Source: Salibaculum sp031581025 (GTDB taxonomy: Bacteria; Pseudomonadota; Alphaproteobacteria; Rhodobacterales; Rhodobacteraceae). Taken from it: 17,954 nt of DNA. The notes beneath the pieces were generated by a model. The model worked only from the letters and a program-made list of their open reading frames with translations. It had not been told where the DNA came from and made no database searches. A program made the position numbers and the translations under genes. Location: the NCBI RefSeq assembly GCF_031581025.1, contig NZ_JAVLCA010000046.1. The stretch is one strand, 5' to 3'. Below, piece after piece: positions 1-7,614 of this stretch (the stretch's first letter is position 1; every line of letters starts with the position of its first letter).

Positions 1-11
1 AACTTGGACCT

Positions 12-911
12 ATGGTTGAACGCACACGCCCCTTGATTCCGGTGGTGGACCCGCTTCCCACAACTCCTGCCGAAAGCCTGCAGCGGCCAGACCAGCGGGG
101 CGACCTGCTGGACTACTATTTGGGGCCGACAGGCATTCCGGATCGTATCCGGGCGGTAAACGAGCTGTTTAACCCGATCGCTGGCATCGAGGATGCGATG
201 GCGCAAAGCGCCGCCGCTGCCGATCCCTCGTTAGCTCCTGCCGATCGCCGCCGATCCGCCCTGTCAGCCGCCGCTGAAACCGGGGCCGCCCTTCTGCCAG
301 TTGGCTTGGGCAGTCTTGCGGCACGGCTGGCCACTCCCGCCCAGCGGGCGCTTTCGCAAAGCACGGCACGGGTGTCTTCGGACGTCATGGAGACTTTGAC
401 GGGGGCTCGTGCAGATGCGCCGACTCCTGAGCCCGAGGCTGCCCCACAGCCAGCGCCGGTGCCAGAGACCGGCGCTGCAGTAAAGCCGCAGATGGGCGAA
501 GCGTTTGATGACTGGATTGATCGAATATATGCGCCAGAAAACCGTGCCCCTCAAAACGTAGTGCAAGATGAAAATGTCGTGTTCCGAGCCATGTCTCCCG
601 TAGAAGCGGAGGCGGGCGAGGAAATTGGCGTCTTCCGAGATTTATCTGGCCAGCCACTTTATGTAGCCAATGACCCAGAGCGATACATTGGTGGCGGCGC
701 ATACGGCGGGAAACGGCAAGGACGCATATATGAATTTGACGTAACTGACTTACCTAGTGAAGTTCGCCAAGGCGGGGTTGGCATTCAGGAGCGTGCAATC
801 TCAGAAATTCCCGCCAATAGAGTTAGGCGTGTGTGGGAGTGGAGCCCTGACAAGCAAGCACACGAATTGATTGTGGATAATACCCAGAGGCGCAGCCTCG
901 CACGGCCTTGA
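12..911 (+). CDS. Probable internal virion protein with C-terminal ADP-ribosyltransferase-like domain (possibly 5'-truncated)
   Basis: 299 residues from the first ATG, but no convincing Shine-Dalgarno is visible and the frame stays open to the left edge, so this may be the end of a longer protein. Residues 1-130 are mostly helical and Ala/Leu-rich, 136-160 form a Pro/Ala-rich linker, and about 185-290 form a compact domain. That domain starts VVFRAMSPVE (Arg192), has PLYVANDPERY (about 215-225) and ends with QERAISEIP (Glu260, Glu265). This order resembles the R-S/Y-E pattern of ADP-ribosyltransferase-fold domains, which some phages carry at the end of large head or ejected proteins. The function is inferred: it may be injected with the DNA and modify a host target, or be a degenerate fold used structurally. 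I do not recognise the N-terminal part. It lies just ahead of the entry and packaging genes. Confidence 0.45.
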   Translation: MVERTRPLIPVVDPLPTTPAESLQRPDQRGDLLDYYLGPTGIPDRIRAVNELFNPIAGIEDAMAQSAAAADPSLAPADRRRSALSAAAETGAALLPVGLGSLAARLATPAQRALSQSTARVSSDVMETLTGARADAPTPEPEAAPQPAPVPETGAAVKPQMGEAFDDWIDRIYAPENRAPQNVVQDENVVFRAMSPVEAEAGEEIGVFRDLSGQPLYVANDPERYIGGGAYGGKRQGRIYEFDVTDLPSEVRQGGVGIQERAISEIPANRVRRVWEWSPDKQAHELIVDNTQRRSLARP

Positions 912-966
912 CACCCACCAACAACCTGCCTACAACCATCCGTGTTCAATAGCACAGGATGAACCG

Positions 967-1245
967 ATGAACATGTTCAAGGACGACCCTGCGTTCAAGC
1001 AGATGGAAGAGCAGGCCGAGGAGCAAATGGAAAAGCTGCTCAAGGCCACGGTCCAAGATTATGAGGCCTACATGGCAGATCGGGATGCCGCGGCTGCCGA
1101 GATGTCGGCCGTGCTCAAGCAGGCCAAGGACCAAGGCCTGAACGTCAAGGCCTTCAAGCGGCTGATCGCGGAACGCAAGCGCGATCGCGAGGAGATCATG
1201 GAAGAGCAGCGCACGCTGGAGAGGTACCGCAACCTTCTGTTTTGA
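967..1245 (+). CDS. GapR-like (DUF2312) DNA-binding protein
   Basis: 92 residues from the ATG at 967, which has AGGA at 956-959 with good spacing; an upstream in-frame start at 871 would overlap the previous gene and lacks this site. The protein is almost wholly charged helix. Its C-terminal half (about residues 48-92), with KQAKDQGLNVKAFKRLI followed by RKRDRE and a closing RYRNLL, lines up well with the alphaproteobacterial GapR/DUF2312 family, whose signature is an EAK-x-GFDVK-x-LKK stretch followed by RK-x-DR and a terminal LYL. GapR is a nucleoid protein that clamps overtwisted DNA ahead of moving polymerases and stimulates topoisomerases. A phage copy could assist phage replication or transcription, or compete with host GapR. 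The N-terminus (residues 1-35) is extra and acidic. The match is by recall of the family, without a search. Confidence 0.65.
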   Translation: MNMFKDDPAFKQMEEQAEEQMEKLLKATVQDYEAYMADRDAAAAEMSAVLKQAKDQGLNVKAFKRLIAERKRDREEIMEEQRTLERYRNLLF

Positions 1246-1258
1246 TTTCCGATGAACC

Positions 1259-1690
1259 ATGGTACAAGACCCAAGAACCGAGCAACTTGGGTCTTGGATC
1301 GTGGTCCTATCCAACGACGCCATTGGCCGCGCGGGCGAGTATCAAGCGGCAAGCATTTTCGAGCTCCACGGAATCACCACCACGCATGTCGATGTGAAGG
1401 CGGTGGATCTCTGGGTGGAGACGCCATCGGGCCGGCGGGTCACGGTGCAGGTGAAATCGTCTCTTGGACCTCGGCCCTTGGAAGGCGGCAGGAAGAATCC
1501 GCGATACAAATTTCATTTGCACAGACAAACCGCCTGCGCCATGGCGGATGTGTTTTGCTTCGTGGCGTTGGACCTCGGGTGCATCCGCCTGTGCAGTTCT
1601 GCCGAATTGGCCCAAGGGAACCAGATGTTCCATGCAAGGGACATGAACAGGCAAATGATGTTGGAAGACATCAAGCGCTACCTCTATTGA
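1259..1690 (+). CDS. PD-(D/E)XK superfamily nuclease-like protein
   Basis: 143 residues. An N-terminal helix with GRAGEYQAASIFELHG (Glu27) is followed by a VDVKAVDLWVET strand (Asp50) and VTVQVKSS (Gln64, Lys66). This E...D...QxK layout is the core of the PD-(D/E)XK nuclease fold, as in restriction-like and resolvase-like enzymes. The rest is a small alpha/beta half with three Cys (93, 99, 107). A proteins-only reading suggests a structure-specific or DNA-repair endonuclease in the cytoplasm; the substrate cannot be told. The ATG at 1259 begins 13 bases after the GapR-like gene stops, and no strong ribosome site precedes it, so translation may be coupled. A longer overlapping frame on the same strand starting at 1252 has no protein-like pattern. 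Conservation of E, D, Q and K makes an active enzyme plausible. Confidence 0.6.
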   Translation: MVQDPRTEQLGSWIVVLSNDAIGRAGEYQAASIFELHGITTTHVDVKAVDLWVETPSGRRVTVQVKSSLGPRPLEGGRKNPRYKFHLHRQTACAMADVFCFVALDLGCIRLCSSAELAQGNQMFHARDMNRQMMLEDIKRYLY

Positions 1691-1744
1691 GCGCGGCGCA
1701 ATTTTGCGGTAAGGTCTGTCAACCCTTCTTTGCAGGAGCATGCC

Positions 1745-2437
1745 ATGTGTGGCGGCGGTAGTTCCGGATCTTCGACTCCACAGTACCAAGGACCGCCCGG
1801 CCCCGGCGAGGGGATCGGGAATGTTCTGATCGGCCAGCCCGACTACCAGTCGGCGGCGCAATCCCTTCTGTCGACGGGCAAGACCTACGGGCAGATGGCT
1901 GCCTTGGCTGCGCAAAACGCGCCGCCGCCGCAGGCGATGGCGGCGCCACCAGCTCCGCAGTCGGCGTTCAACGGCGGGATTGGTCAGTATCTGGCGCAGC
2001 AAGGTTCTCGGCCCATGGGCCCCAGTCCCGCACTGGCAGCGGTGCAGGGTCTGGAGACGCAGTTTGACCCGCGCACGGCGGCGACCGAAATGCTGCAGGG
2101 GTACGAACCCGTCATGGAGGCCCGCCCGCTCAGCGATTACACGCCCAACGCTATGGCGAACGTGAATTTCGATCGGCGCGCAGAGGAAGAAGCTGCGCGT
2201 TCTATCGGCGGCGGCGGAGGCGGTGGAAGCCGATCGTCCGGCCGAACATCCAGCGTTTCCAGCCGGGGCGGCATCGGGACCGACGACGGTTTGCGGGGCG
2301 GCGGCAGCAGCGGCTATACGGGCCTGCGGGACATGTTTGACGGCGGCGGCCCGGGTCGGTCGGGTTCTGAGTTTGGCGGTGCCCTTGGCGGCATTTCAAA
2401 CGCTATCGGCCTAAGCCCCCTCCGGGGGACGCGCTGA
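1745..2437 (+). CDS. Gly-rich MCGGG-start virion-associated protein, function unknown
   Basis: 230 residues. The ATG at 1745 is chosen because AGGAG (1734-1738) sits 6 bases before it; an in-frame TTG at 1730 overlaps that site. The protein begins MCGGGSSGSS, is rich in Gly, Ala, Pro and Ser, and carries Gly tracts at about residues 153-160 and repeatedly after 180. There is no membrane segment. The Cys2 followed by Gly is not preceded by a signal peptide, so a lipoprotein is unlikely. Proteins with this MCxGGG start and low-complexity body occur near tail and internal protein genes of marine phages, from memory, but no function is known to me. Its stop overlaps the next start (TGATG), which suggests coupled translation with the transglycosylase and a shared role in the virion or in entry. 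Confidence 0.6.
   Translation: MCGGGSSGSSTPQYQGPPGPGEGIGNVLIGQPDYQSAAQSLLSTGKTYGQMAALAAQNAPPPQAMAAPPAPQSAFNGGIGQYLAQQGSRPMGPSPALAAVQGLETQFDPRTAATEMLQGYEPVMEARPLSDYTPNAMANVNFDRRAEEEAARSIGGGGGGGSRSSGRTSSVSSRGGIGTDDGLRGGGSSGYTGLRDMFDGGGPGRSGSEFGGALGGISNAIGLSPLRGTR
2416..2428 (+). promoter_or_regulatory. Small hairpin covering the ribosome site of the transglycosylase gene
   Basis: CCCCC-TCC-GGGGG forms a 5-bp stem with a 3-base loop. Its right arm (2424-2428) is the only purine run at the right spacing before the ATG at 2437, so folding would hide the ribosome site. It is short and lies inside coding sequence, so it may be chance. Confidence 0.25.
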
Positions 2438-3207
2438 TGACGGCTACTCGCGAAGAGCTTGTTTCCTACATCAGGCAGTCAGCCGAAGCACGTGGCATCG
2501 ACCCTGACGTTGCGGTTGCAGTGGCCAATTCCGAGGGGTTGAACGCTGACCCCGCCGAGGGCTGGCAGAGTACAATCGTTAAAGACGGTGTTCGGGAACC
2601 CTCCTATGGGCCTTTTCAACTCTATATGGGCGGCGGTCTAGGAAACGAGTTTGCTGCCCAGACAGGGCTAGACCCGCGTGATCCAGAAACCGTTTTTCGG
2701 CAAATCGATTTTTCGTTGGACAAAGCCGCCGAGGGCGGCTGGTCGCCATGGTACGGGGCTCGCGCCATTGGCCTTGGTAGTCGGGAGGGCATAGGCCAAG
2801 CCCCCGACCAGACTCCCGAGGCGCGTCGAGCGCAGTATGGTCTCGGGGACCGAGATCCGGGGAACGCGGCTGAAATCGTTGGCGCTGTGTCGCGCGGCGA
2901 CATGACCAAAGACGAGGCCCAGAAGTTCGTGAGCGAAGAACTTCTTGAGGGCATCGAGGGCGGGTCGGCCTATGACCAGCTTCAAGAAGAGGACAGAGAT
3001 CAGGCCTCGTTGGGCGTATCCGAGCTGAGGGATCTCGCTGCACTGACCCAACAGCCGCAGCAAAGCATGCCAAGTTTTCAGTCACTTTCGCGCTATGGAC
3101 CGAGGTTGTCTGGCAGTCGTCCGTCTGCTACATCTGGCACACAAGCACTCAAGCGAATGGGCGTAGGGAGTCTGCTCAGTGGAAATCCGCTCCTTGGAAT
3201 GGGCTGA
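2437..3207 (+). CDS. Virion-associated lytic transglycosylase/lysozyme-like protein
   Basis: 256 residues. The N-terminal half (about 1-125) looks like a lysozyme-fold (SLT-like) domain: helix EELVSYIRQSAEARGIDP, then VAVANSEGLN with the likely catalytic Glu33, then SYGPFQLYMGG (56-66), which matches the GxxQ-type motif of lytic transglycosylases, and a WSPWYGARA helix (102-110). Such enzymes cut the MurNAc-GlcNAc bond of peptidoglycan. The C-terminal half (125-256) is acidic and Gln-rich then Ser-rich, with no catalytic pattern and probably a virion-binding tail. It has no signal peptide or membrane helix. Its place before the terminase rather than beside a holin fits a virion enzyme that opens the wall during DNA entry rather than a lysis endolysin, but lysis cannot be excluded. 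Confidence 0.65.
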   Translation: MTATREELVSYIRQSAEARGIDPDVAVAVANSEGLNADPAEGWQSTIVKDGVREPSYGPFQLYMGGGLGNEFAAQTGLDPRDPETVFRQIDFSLDKAAEGGWSPWYGARAIGLGSREGIGQAPDQTPEARRAQYGLGDRDPGNAAEIVGAVSRGDMTKDEAQKFVSEELLEGIEGGSAYDQLQEEDRDQASLGVSELRDLAALTQQPQQSMPSFQSLSRYGPRLSGSRPSATSGTQALKRMGVGSLLSGNPLLGMG

Positions 3208-3631
3208 CATACCGGCCGTTGTAGACCTTGCCCGCGAAATGCACGGCGAGAGCGCGTTTTCGAACTTCGACTTCGACGCCGGCAAGATGGCCGGGCAGCT
3301 CACCTTGCCACTGACGCACCCCTCCGAGCAGTTCTGCCATTTGGCAGTCAAAGACGGCGAGGTGGTCGGGGCTCTTTTCGGCTACATCACGGAGTTCGTC
3401 TTCGGCCCGCAGCTTATAGCTTGCGACTACGGCTGGTACGTCCTGCCCAAGGCCCGAGGTACGAGCGCCGGGGTCCGCTTGCTCAAGGACTTCCAGCAGT
3501 GGGCGAACGAGAACAACGCGGTGGAAGTTTGCATGGGTGTCTCGACTGACATCCACAAGGACAAGACCGGTAAGCTGTTCCGGAAACTCGGCTATAAGCA
3601 CGTCGGCGGCATCTACAAGTTGGGTTTGTGA
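3179..3631 (+). CDS. GNAT-family N-acetyltransferase
   Basis: 150 residues, starting at GTG 3179 inside the previous gene (29-base overlap). AGGGAG at 3165-3170 supports this start, and the first ATG (3239) would remove strand beta-1 and helix 1 of the fold. Seen features: MEIRSLEWADIPAVVDLA (beta-1 and helix 1), VVGALFGYITE (beta-4), and the acetyl-CoA pyrophosphate loop VLPKARGTSAGVRLLK (88-103), followed by FRKLGYKHVGGIYK at the C-terminus, typical of GNATs. These enzymes move an acetyl group from acetyl-CoA to an amine; here the substrate is unknown. Phage GNATs next to packaging genes are common, and they may acetylate virion proteins or a host factor. The gene overlaps its neighbours on both sides, so it is translated as part of the packaging operon. 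Confidence 0.75.
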   Translation: MEIRSLEWADIPAVVDLAREMHGESAFSNFDFDAGKMAGQLTLPLTHPSEQFCHLAVKDGEVVGALFGYITEFVFGPQLIACDYGWYVLPKARGTSAGVRLLKDFQQWANENNAVEVCMGVSTDIHKDKTGKLFRKLGYKHVGGIYKLGL

Positions 3632-5124
3632 TGGACGCTGAGGCTCTCAAACATCTTCCCGAGGACGTCCTGAAGGAGGTCCTTGAGCTGACGGAAGCGA
3701 AGACCCGGCTCGAGATACGGGACAAGGCGCATGACCAGTTCATGCCTTTTGTGCACCATGTCTACGACGGGTTTATCGAGGGCCATCACCACCGGGTAAT
3801 CGCAGAGAAACTGGAACGGGTGGCCCGGGGGGAGCTCAAGCGCCTGATCATAAACATGCCGCCACGGCACTCGAAGTCAGAATTTGCGTCATACCTTATG
3901 CCGGCGTGGTTCTTGGGGCGAAACCCCAAGCTGCAAATCATTCAGGCGACTCACAACACCGAGCTTGCTACGCGGTTCGGTCGCAAGGTGCGGGATTTAG
4001 TTGATGACCCCAAATACGGTGAGATTTTTCCTGAAACAAAGTTGAAGGAAGACAACAAAGGCGCTGGCAAATGGGGCACCGATAAAGGGGGTCTTTATTT
4101 CGCCGCAGGCGTCGGGGCCGCCATCACTGGTCGCGGCGCGGATCTCCTAATTCTCGATGACGTGCACTCCGAACAAGACGCCTTGTCCGCCACGGCTTTT
4201 GACCACGCTTATGAGTGGTACACCTCCGGCCCTCGTCAGCGCCTGCAGCCCGGAGCCGCCATTATCTTGGTCATGACTCGATGGGGAGACAAAGACCTAA
4301 CAGGTAGGTTGTTGTCCCAGCAAAAAGCTGACCCGCTGTCCGACCAATGGGAGGTGGTCAACTTTCCGGCCATCCTGCCGACGGACGACCCGCTGTGGCC
4401 AGAGTTCTGGTCCAAGGACGCGCTGCTGTCGATTAAGGCCTCGCTGCCGGTAGGCAAGTGGGCCGCGCAGTGGCAGCAGCAGCCGACGAACGCAGAGTCG
4501 GCCATCGTCAAGCGCGAGTGGTGGAAGGAGTGGGAAAAGGAGAAGATCCCGCCGGTCAAGTACATCCTGCAGGCCTACGACACGGCGTTCTCTAAGAAGG
4601 AGACGGCTGACTTCTCTGCCATCACGACGTGGGGCATTTTCGACGACGAAGAGACCGGGCGCGAGGCGATCATCCTGATGGACGCGCAGCGCGGCCGCTG
4701 GAGCTTTCCGGAGCTCAAAGAGGTGGCATTTGAGGAGCATCAATACTGGGAGCCGGACATGGTCATCGTCGAGAAGAAGGCCACCGGCGGCCCGTTGATC
4801 GACGAGATGCGTAAGCGCGGGATTCCCGCTGTCGGGTTCTCCCCCGGTCGACGCGCTGGCGGCGGCGGGGTCGACAAGACCACCCGGATGCACTTGGTTT
4901 CACCTTTGTTTGAATCTGGTGTAGTATGGGCGCCAACGGAGAAGAAGTTTGCCGACGAGGTCATCGAAGAGGTGGCCTCGTTCCCAAACGGGGAACACGA
5001 CGACTTCGTGGACAGCATGACACTCGCCTTGATGAGGTTTCGACAAGGCGGCTTGATTGCGATAGAAGATGATGACAGCGAGGACGAAGAGATCTTCATT
5101 CCTCGGCAACGGGAGTATTACTGA
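3631..5124 (+). CDS. terL: Terminase large subunit (ATPase and nuclease)
   Basis: 497 residues from the ATG at 3631, which overlaps the previous stop; a GTG one codon upstream adds one residue. Motor domain: Walker A-like MPPRHSKSE (about 77-85), Walker B LLILDD (173-178) followed by VHSE, and coupling motif MTRWGDKDLTG (216-226). Nuclease domain of RNase H fold: AYDTAFSKK with the first Asp (about 317), VIVEKKATGG (about 379-388), and NGEHDDFVDSM (453-463) with the last acidic residues. It drives DNA into the procapsid through the portal and cuts the concatemer. The length is normal for Terminase_6C-type proteins. No small terminase subunit is recognised in the window. The C-terminus is strongly acidic (EDDDSEDEE), and the portal gene follows with a one-base overlap. 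Confidence 0.93.
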   Translation: MDAEALKHLPEDVLKEVLELTEAKTRLEIRDKAHDQFMPFVHHVYDGFIEGHHHRVIAEKLERVARGELKRLIINMPPRHSKSEFASYLMPAWFLGRNPKLQIIQATHNTELATRFGRKVRDLVDDPKYGEIFPETKLKEDNKGAGKWGTDKGGLYFAAGVGAAITGRGADLLILDDVHSEQDALSATAFDHAYEWYTSGPRQRLQPGAAIILVMTRWGDKDLTGRLLSQQKADPLSDQWEVVNFPAILPTDDPLWPEFWSKDALLSIKASLPVGKWAAQWQQQPTNAESAIVKREWWKEWEKEKIPPVKYILQAYDTAFSKKETADFSAITTWGIFDDEETGREAIILMDAQRGRWSFPELKEVAFEEHQYWEPDMVIVEKKATGGPLIDEMRKRGIPAVGFSPGRRAGGGGVDKTTRMHLVSPLFESGVVWAPTEKKFADEVIEEVASFPNGEHDDFVDSMTLALMRFRQGGLIAIEDDDSEDEEIFIPRQREYY

Positions 5125-7613
5125 TGGCACTGCCGCCGCGCTCTATGGGACCCATGGTCGATCGCCCTGCCGGCATGGACGAACCGGACCCGGAACTGCA
5201 GCTTGAAGAAGTTGCCGTCGACGAACCGATGGACTTTTCGGGCGGCGCCGAGATCACCGAGGGGGACGACGGAAGCGCTGTCCTCCGTGCTCTTGTGGAG
5301 GAGGCGGAAGCCTCGAACATGGGCGAAGAGCTAATCGAACACGACGCCAATCTGGCCGAGTACCTGCAAGACGACGTCCTTGGCGCCCTCGCGTCCGAGC
5401 TGGTGGGCAACTACGAGGAAGACCTAGAGTCGCGGAGCGAGTGGGAAACGGCCTACGTCAAAGGCCTCGACCTGCTGGGTGTCAAGCATGAAGAGCGGAG
5501 CGAACCCTTCGAGGGCGCCTCTGCCGTCACGCACCCTCTGATTTCCGAGTCCGTTACCCAATTCCAAGCGCAGGCGTACAAGGAGCTGCTGCCGGCGGGT
5601 GGGCCGGTCAAGACCCGCATCATCGGCGCTCAGACGCCCGAGGTCGAGGACCAGTCGGAACGCGTCAAGCACCACATGAACTACCTGATCACCGAGGAGA
5701 TGGAGGAGTATGATCCGGAAATGGATCAGATGCTCTTCTACCTCCCGCTGTCGGGGTCGACGTTCAAGAAGACCTACTTCGATCCGCTGCTCCAGCGTCC
5801 GGTGTCCAACTTCGTGCAGGCGCAAGACATCGTGGTGCCTTACACGGCCACCGATCTGCGGACCGCGCCGCGGATCACCCACGTGCTGAAGATGACGGAC
5901 AACGAAATTCGCAAGTATCAGGCGTTGGAAGTCTACGTGGACGCGGACCTCGGTCCGAGCGGCAATGACGACACTGATGACGTGACCGAAAAGACGGACG
6001 AGCTGCAGGGTGTGTCGTCCAGCGGCTACACCGACGAAACCCGCACTTTGCTGGAGGTGCATGTCGAGCTGGACCTCGAGGGTTTCGAGGACATGAGCCC
6101 GGACGGCGAGCCGAGCGGCATCAAGCTGCCCTACATCGTGACCGTTGACAAAGACAGCAGCACGGTGCTTTCGATCCGCCGGAACTACCGCGAGGGCGAC
6201 AGCCTGCGCCGGCCGGTGCCTTACTTCACCCACTACAAGTTCCTGCCGGGGTTGGGCTTCTACGGCTTTGGCCTGTTGCACATGATCGGCGGGATCGGCA
6301 AAGCCGCGACCAGCATCCTGCGCCAGCTCATCGACGCCGGCACGCTGTCGAACTTGCCGGGTGGTTTCAAGGCCCGAGGTGTGCGGGTCCGCAACAGCGA
6401 TGATCCAATCCAGCCGGGCGAGTGGCGGGACATGGATGCCCCCGGCGGCGTGCTTCGAGACTCGATCATGCCTCTGCCCTACAAGGAGCCGTCGGCCACT
6501 CTGGCCAACCTGTTGGGCGCCCTCATCGACGCTGGCCGCCGGTTCGTGTCGATCGCGGACCAGCAGGTCAGCAACATGAACCAAGAGATGCCGGTCGGGA
6601 CTACGGTCGCCATGCTTGAGCGTGGCATGAAGGTCATGTCCGCCATTCACAAGCGGCTGCATTACGCCCAGAAGCAGGAGTTCCGCATCTTGGCCCGTGT
6701 CGTGGCCGAAGAAACGCTGCCGGCGTACCCCTACATGGTCGAGGGCGGTCAGCCGGGGGTGAAAGCCGCTGATTTCGACGGCCGTATCGACATTGTCCCT
6801 GTCAGCGACCCGAACATTTTCTCGATGGCTCAGCGGGTGGCCTTGGCTCAAGAGCAGCTCAAGCTGGCGCAGACGAACCCGCAGATGCACAACCTGCACT
6901 CGGCCTACAAGCGGATGTATCAGGCGCTCGAGGTGCAGAACATCGACGAAATCCTGCCGCCGCCCCCGCAACCGCAACCGACGGACCCAGCGATGGAAAA
7001 CAGCGCGCTGCTCATGGGGCAGCCGGCGCAGGCGTTCCCCCAGCAGAACCACGACGCCCACATCAAGGCCCACGTGGCTTTGATGATGACCTCGCTGATC
7101 CAAGACAACCCGCAGGCGCAGGCGATGTTTTACTCGCACGTCCAGCAGCACATCAGTTTCGAGGCCCAGCGTCAGGCGCAAGAGCAGATTCAGCAGGCGA
7201 TGCAGCAGGTGCAGGCGCTCGCCCAAGTTGGCGCCGTGGATCAAGGTCTTGCCACCCAGCAACTTCAGCAAGCGCAGGCCGCGGCTCAGGATCCGACGGA
7301 GTACCAGAACTACGTCGCTCTGATCCAACAGCAGCTGCTTGAAAAGTACATGCCGCAGATGCGTCCGCCAGAACCCGATCCGATGGCTGACCCGCTGGTG
7401 CAAATCCGGCAGCAGGAGCTGGCCACCAAGCAGCAGGAGAACGAGGCCGATGCCCGGGTCGAGCAGGCAAAGCTCGAACTCGAGCGCGCGAAGATGGCCC
7501 AGAAGGCGGCGGCCGAGGCTGCCCGGATCGAGCTGCAGGAAGAGATCGCGGACGAGCGCAATGCCGTGAACCGCGAACGGATCGAAGCTCAAACCCAGAA
7601 CCGAGGAGGCTGA
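5124..7613 (+). CDS. Portal protein (P22-like)
   Basis: 829 residues, longer than phage P22 gp1 (725). An acidic tail fills residues 1-75. The wing/clip region begins with WETAYVKGLDLLGVK and FEGASAVTHPLI (about 107-138). The core has VPYFTHYKFLPGLGFYGFG (about 364-382) and the helical stem PVGTTVAMLERGMKVMSAIH (about 490-509). Residues about 640-829 are Gln/Ala-rich helix and coiled coil with an EERA-type charged end, matching the long helical barrel of P22-like portals. It forms the dodecameric ring at one capsid vertex, through which DNA enters and leaves, and docks the terminase and then the adaptors. GGGAG at 5110-5114 supports the start, which overlaps the terminase stop. A 735-codon open frame on the opposite strand is a composition artefact. 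Confidence 0.92.
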   Translation: MALPPRSMGPMVDRPAGMDEPDPELQLEEVAVDEPMDFSGGAEITEGDDGSAVLRALVEEAEASNMGEELIEHDANLAEYLQDDVLGALASELVGNYEEDLESRSEWETAYVKGLDLLGVKHEERSEPFEGASAVTHPLISESVTQFQAQAYKELLPAGGPVKTRIIGAQTPEVEDQSERVKHHMNYLITEEMEEYDPEMDQMLFYLPLSGSTFKKTYFDPLLQRPVSNFVQAQDIVVPYTATDLRTAPRITHVLKMTDNEIRKYQALEVYVDADLGPSGNDDTDDVTEKTDELQGVSSSGYTDETRTLLEVHVELDLEGFEDMSPDGEPSGIKLPYIVTVDKDSSTVLSIRRNYREGDSLRRPVPYFTHYKFLPGLGFYGFGLLHMIGGIGKAATSILRQLIDAGTLSNLPGGFKARGVRVRNSDDPIQPGEWRDMDAPGGVLRDSIMPLPYKEPSATLANLLGALIDAGRRFVSIADQQVSNMNQEMPVGTTVAMLERGMKVMSAIHKRLHYAQKQEFRILARVVAEETLPAYPYMVEGGQPGVKAADFDGRIDIVPVSDPNIFSMAQRVALAQEQLKLAQTNPQMHNLHSAYKRMYQALEVQNIDEILPPPPQPQPTDPAMENSALLMGQPAQAFPQQNHDAHIKAHVALMMTSLIQDNPQAQAMFYSHVQQHISFEAQRQAQEQIQQAMQQVQALAQVGAVDQGLATQQLQQAQAAAQDPTEYQNYVALIQQQLLEKYMPQMRPPEPDPMADPLVQIRQQELATKQQENEADARVEQAKLELERAKMAQKAAAEAARIELQEEIADERNAVNRERIEAQTQNRGG

Positions 7614-7614
7614 T

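Noticed and set aside
1252..1761. 169-codon plus-strand frame overlapping the nuclease gene
   Set aside because: The frame at 1259 has a full PD-(D/E)XK pattern while this one is irregular and Arg/Gly/His-rich, with an end that runs into the next ribosome site.
1307..2002. 231-codon minus-strand frame across the nuclease and MCGGG genes
   Set aside because: Arg/His-rich, no domain pattern, spans two well-supported plus-strand genes and their junction.
7150..7330. Gln-rich repeats in the portal as a separate repeat element
   Set aside because: They are the usual helical C-terminal region of a P22-like portal with CAG-rich codons, not a DNA repeat.
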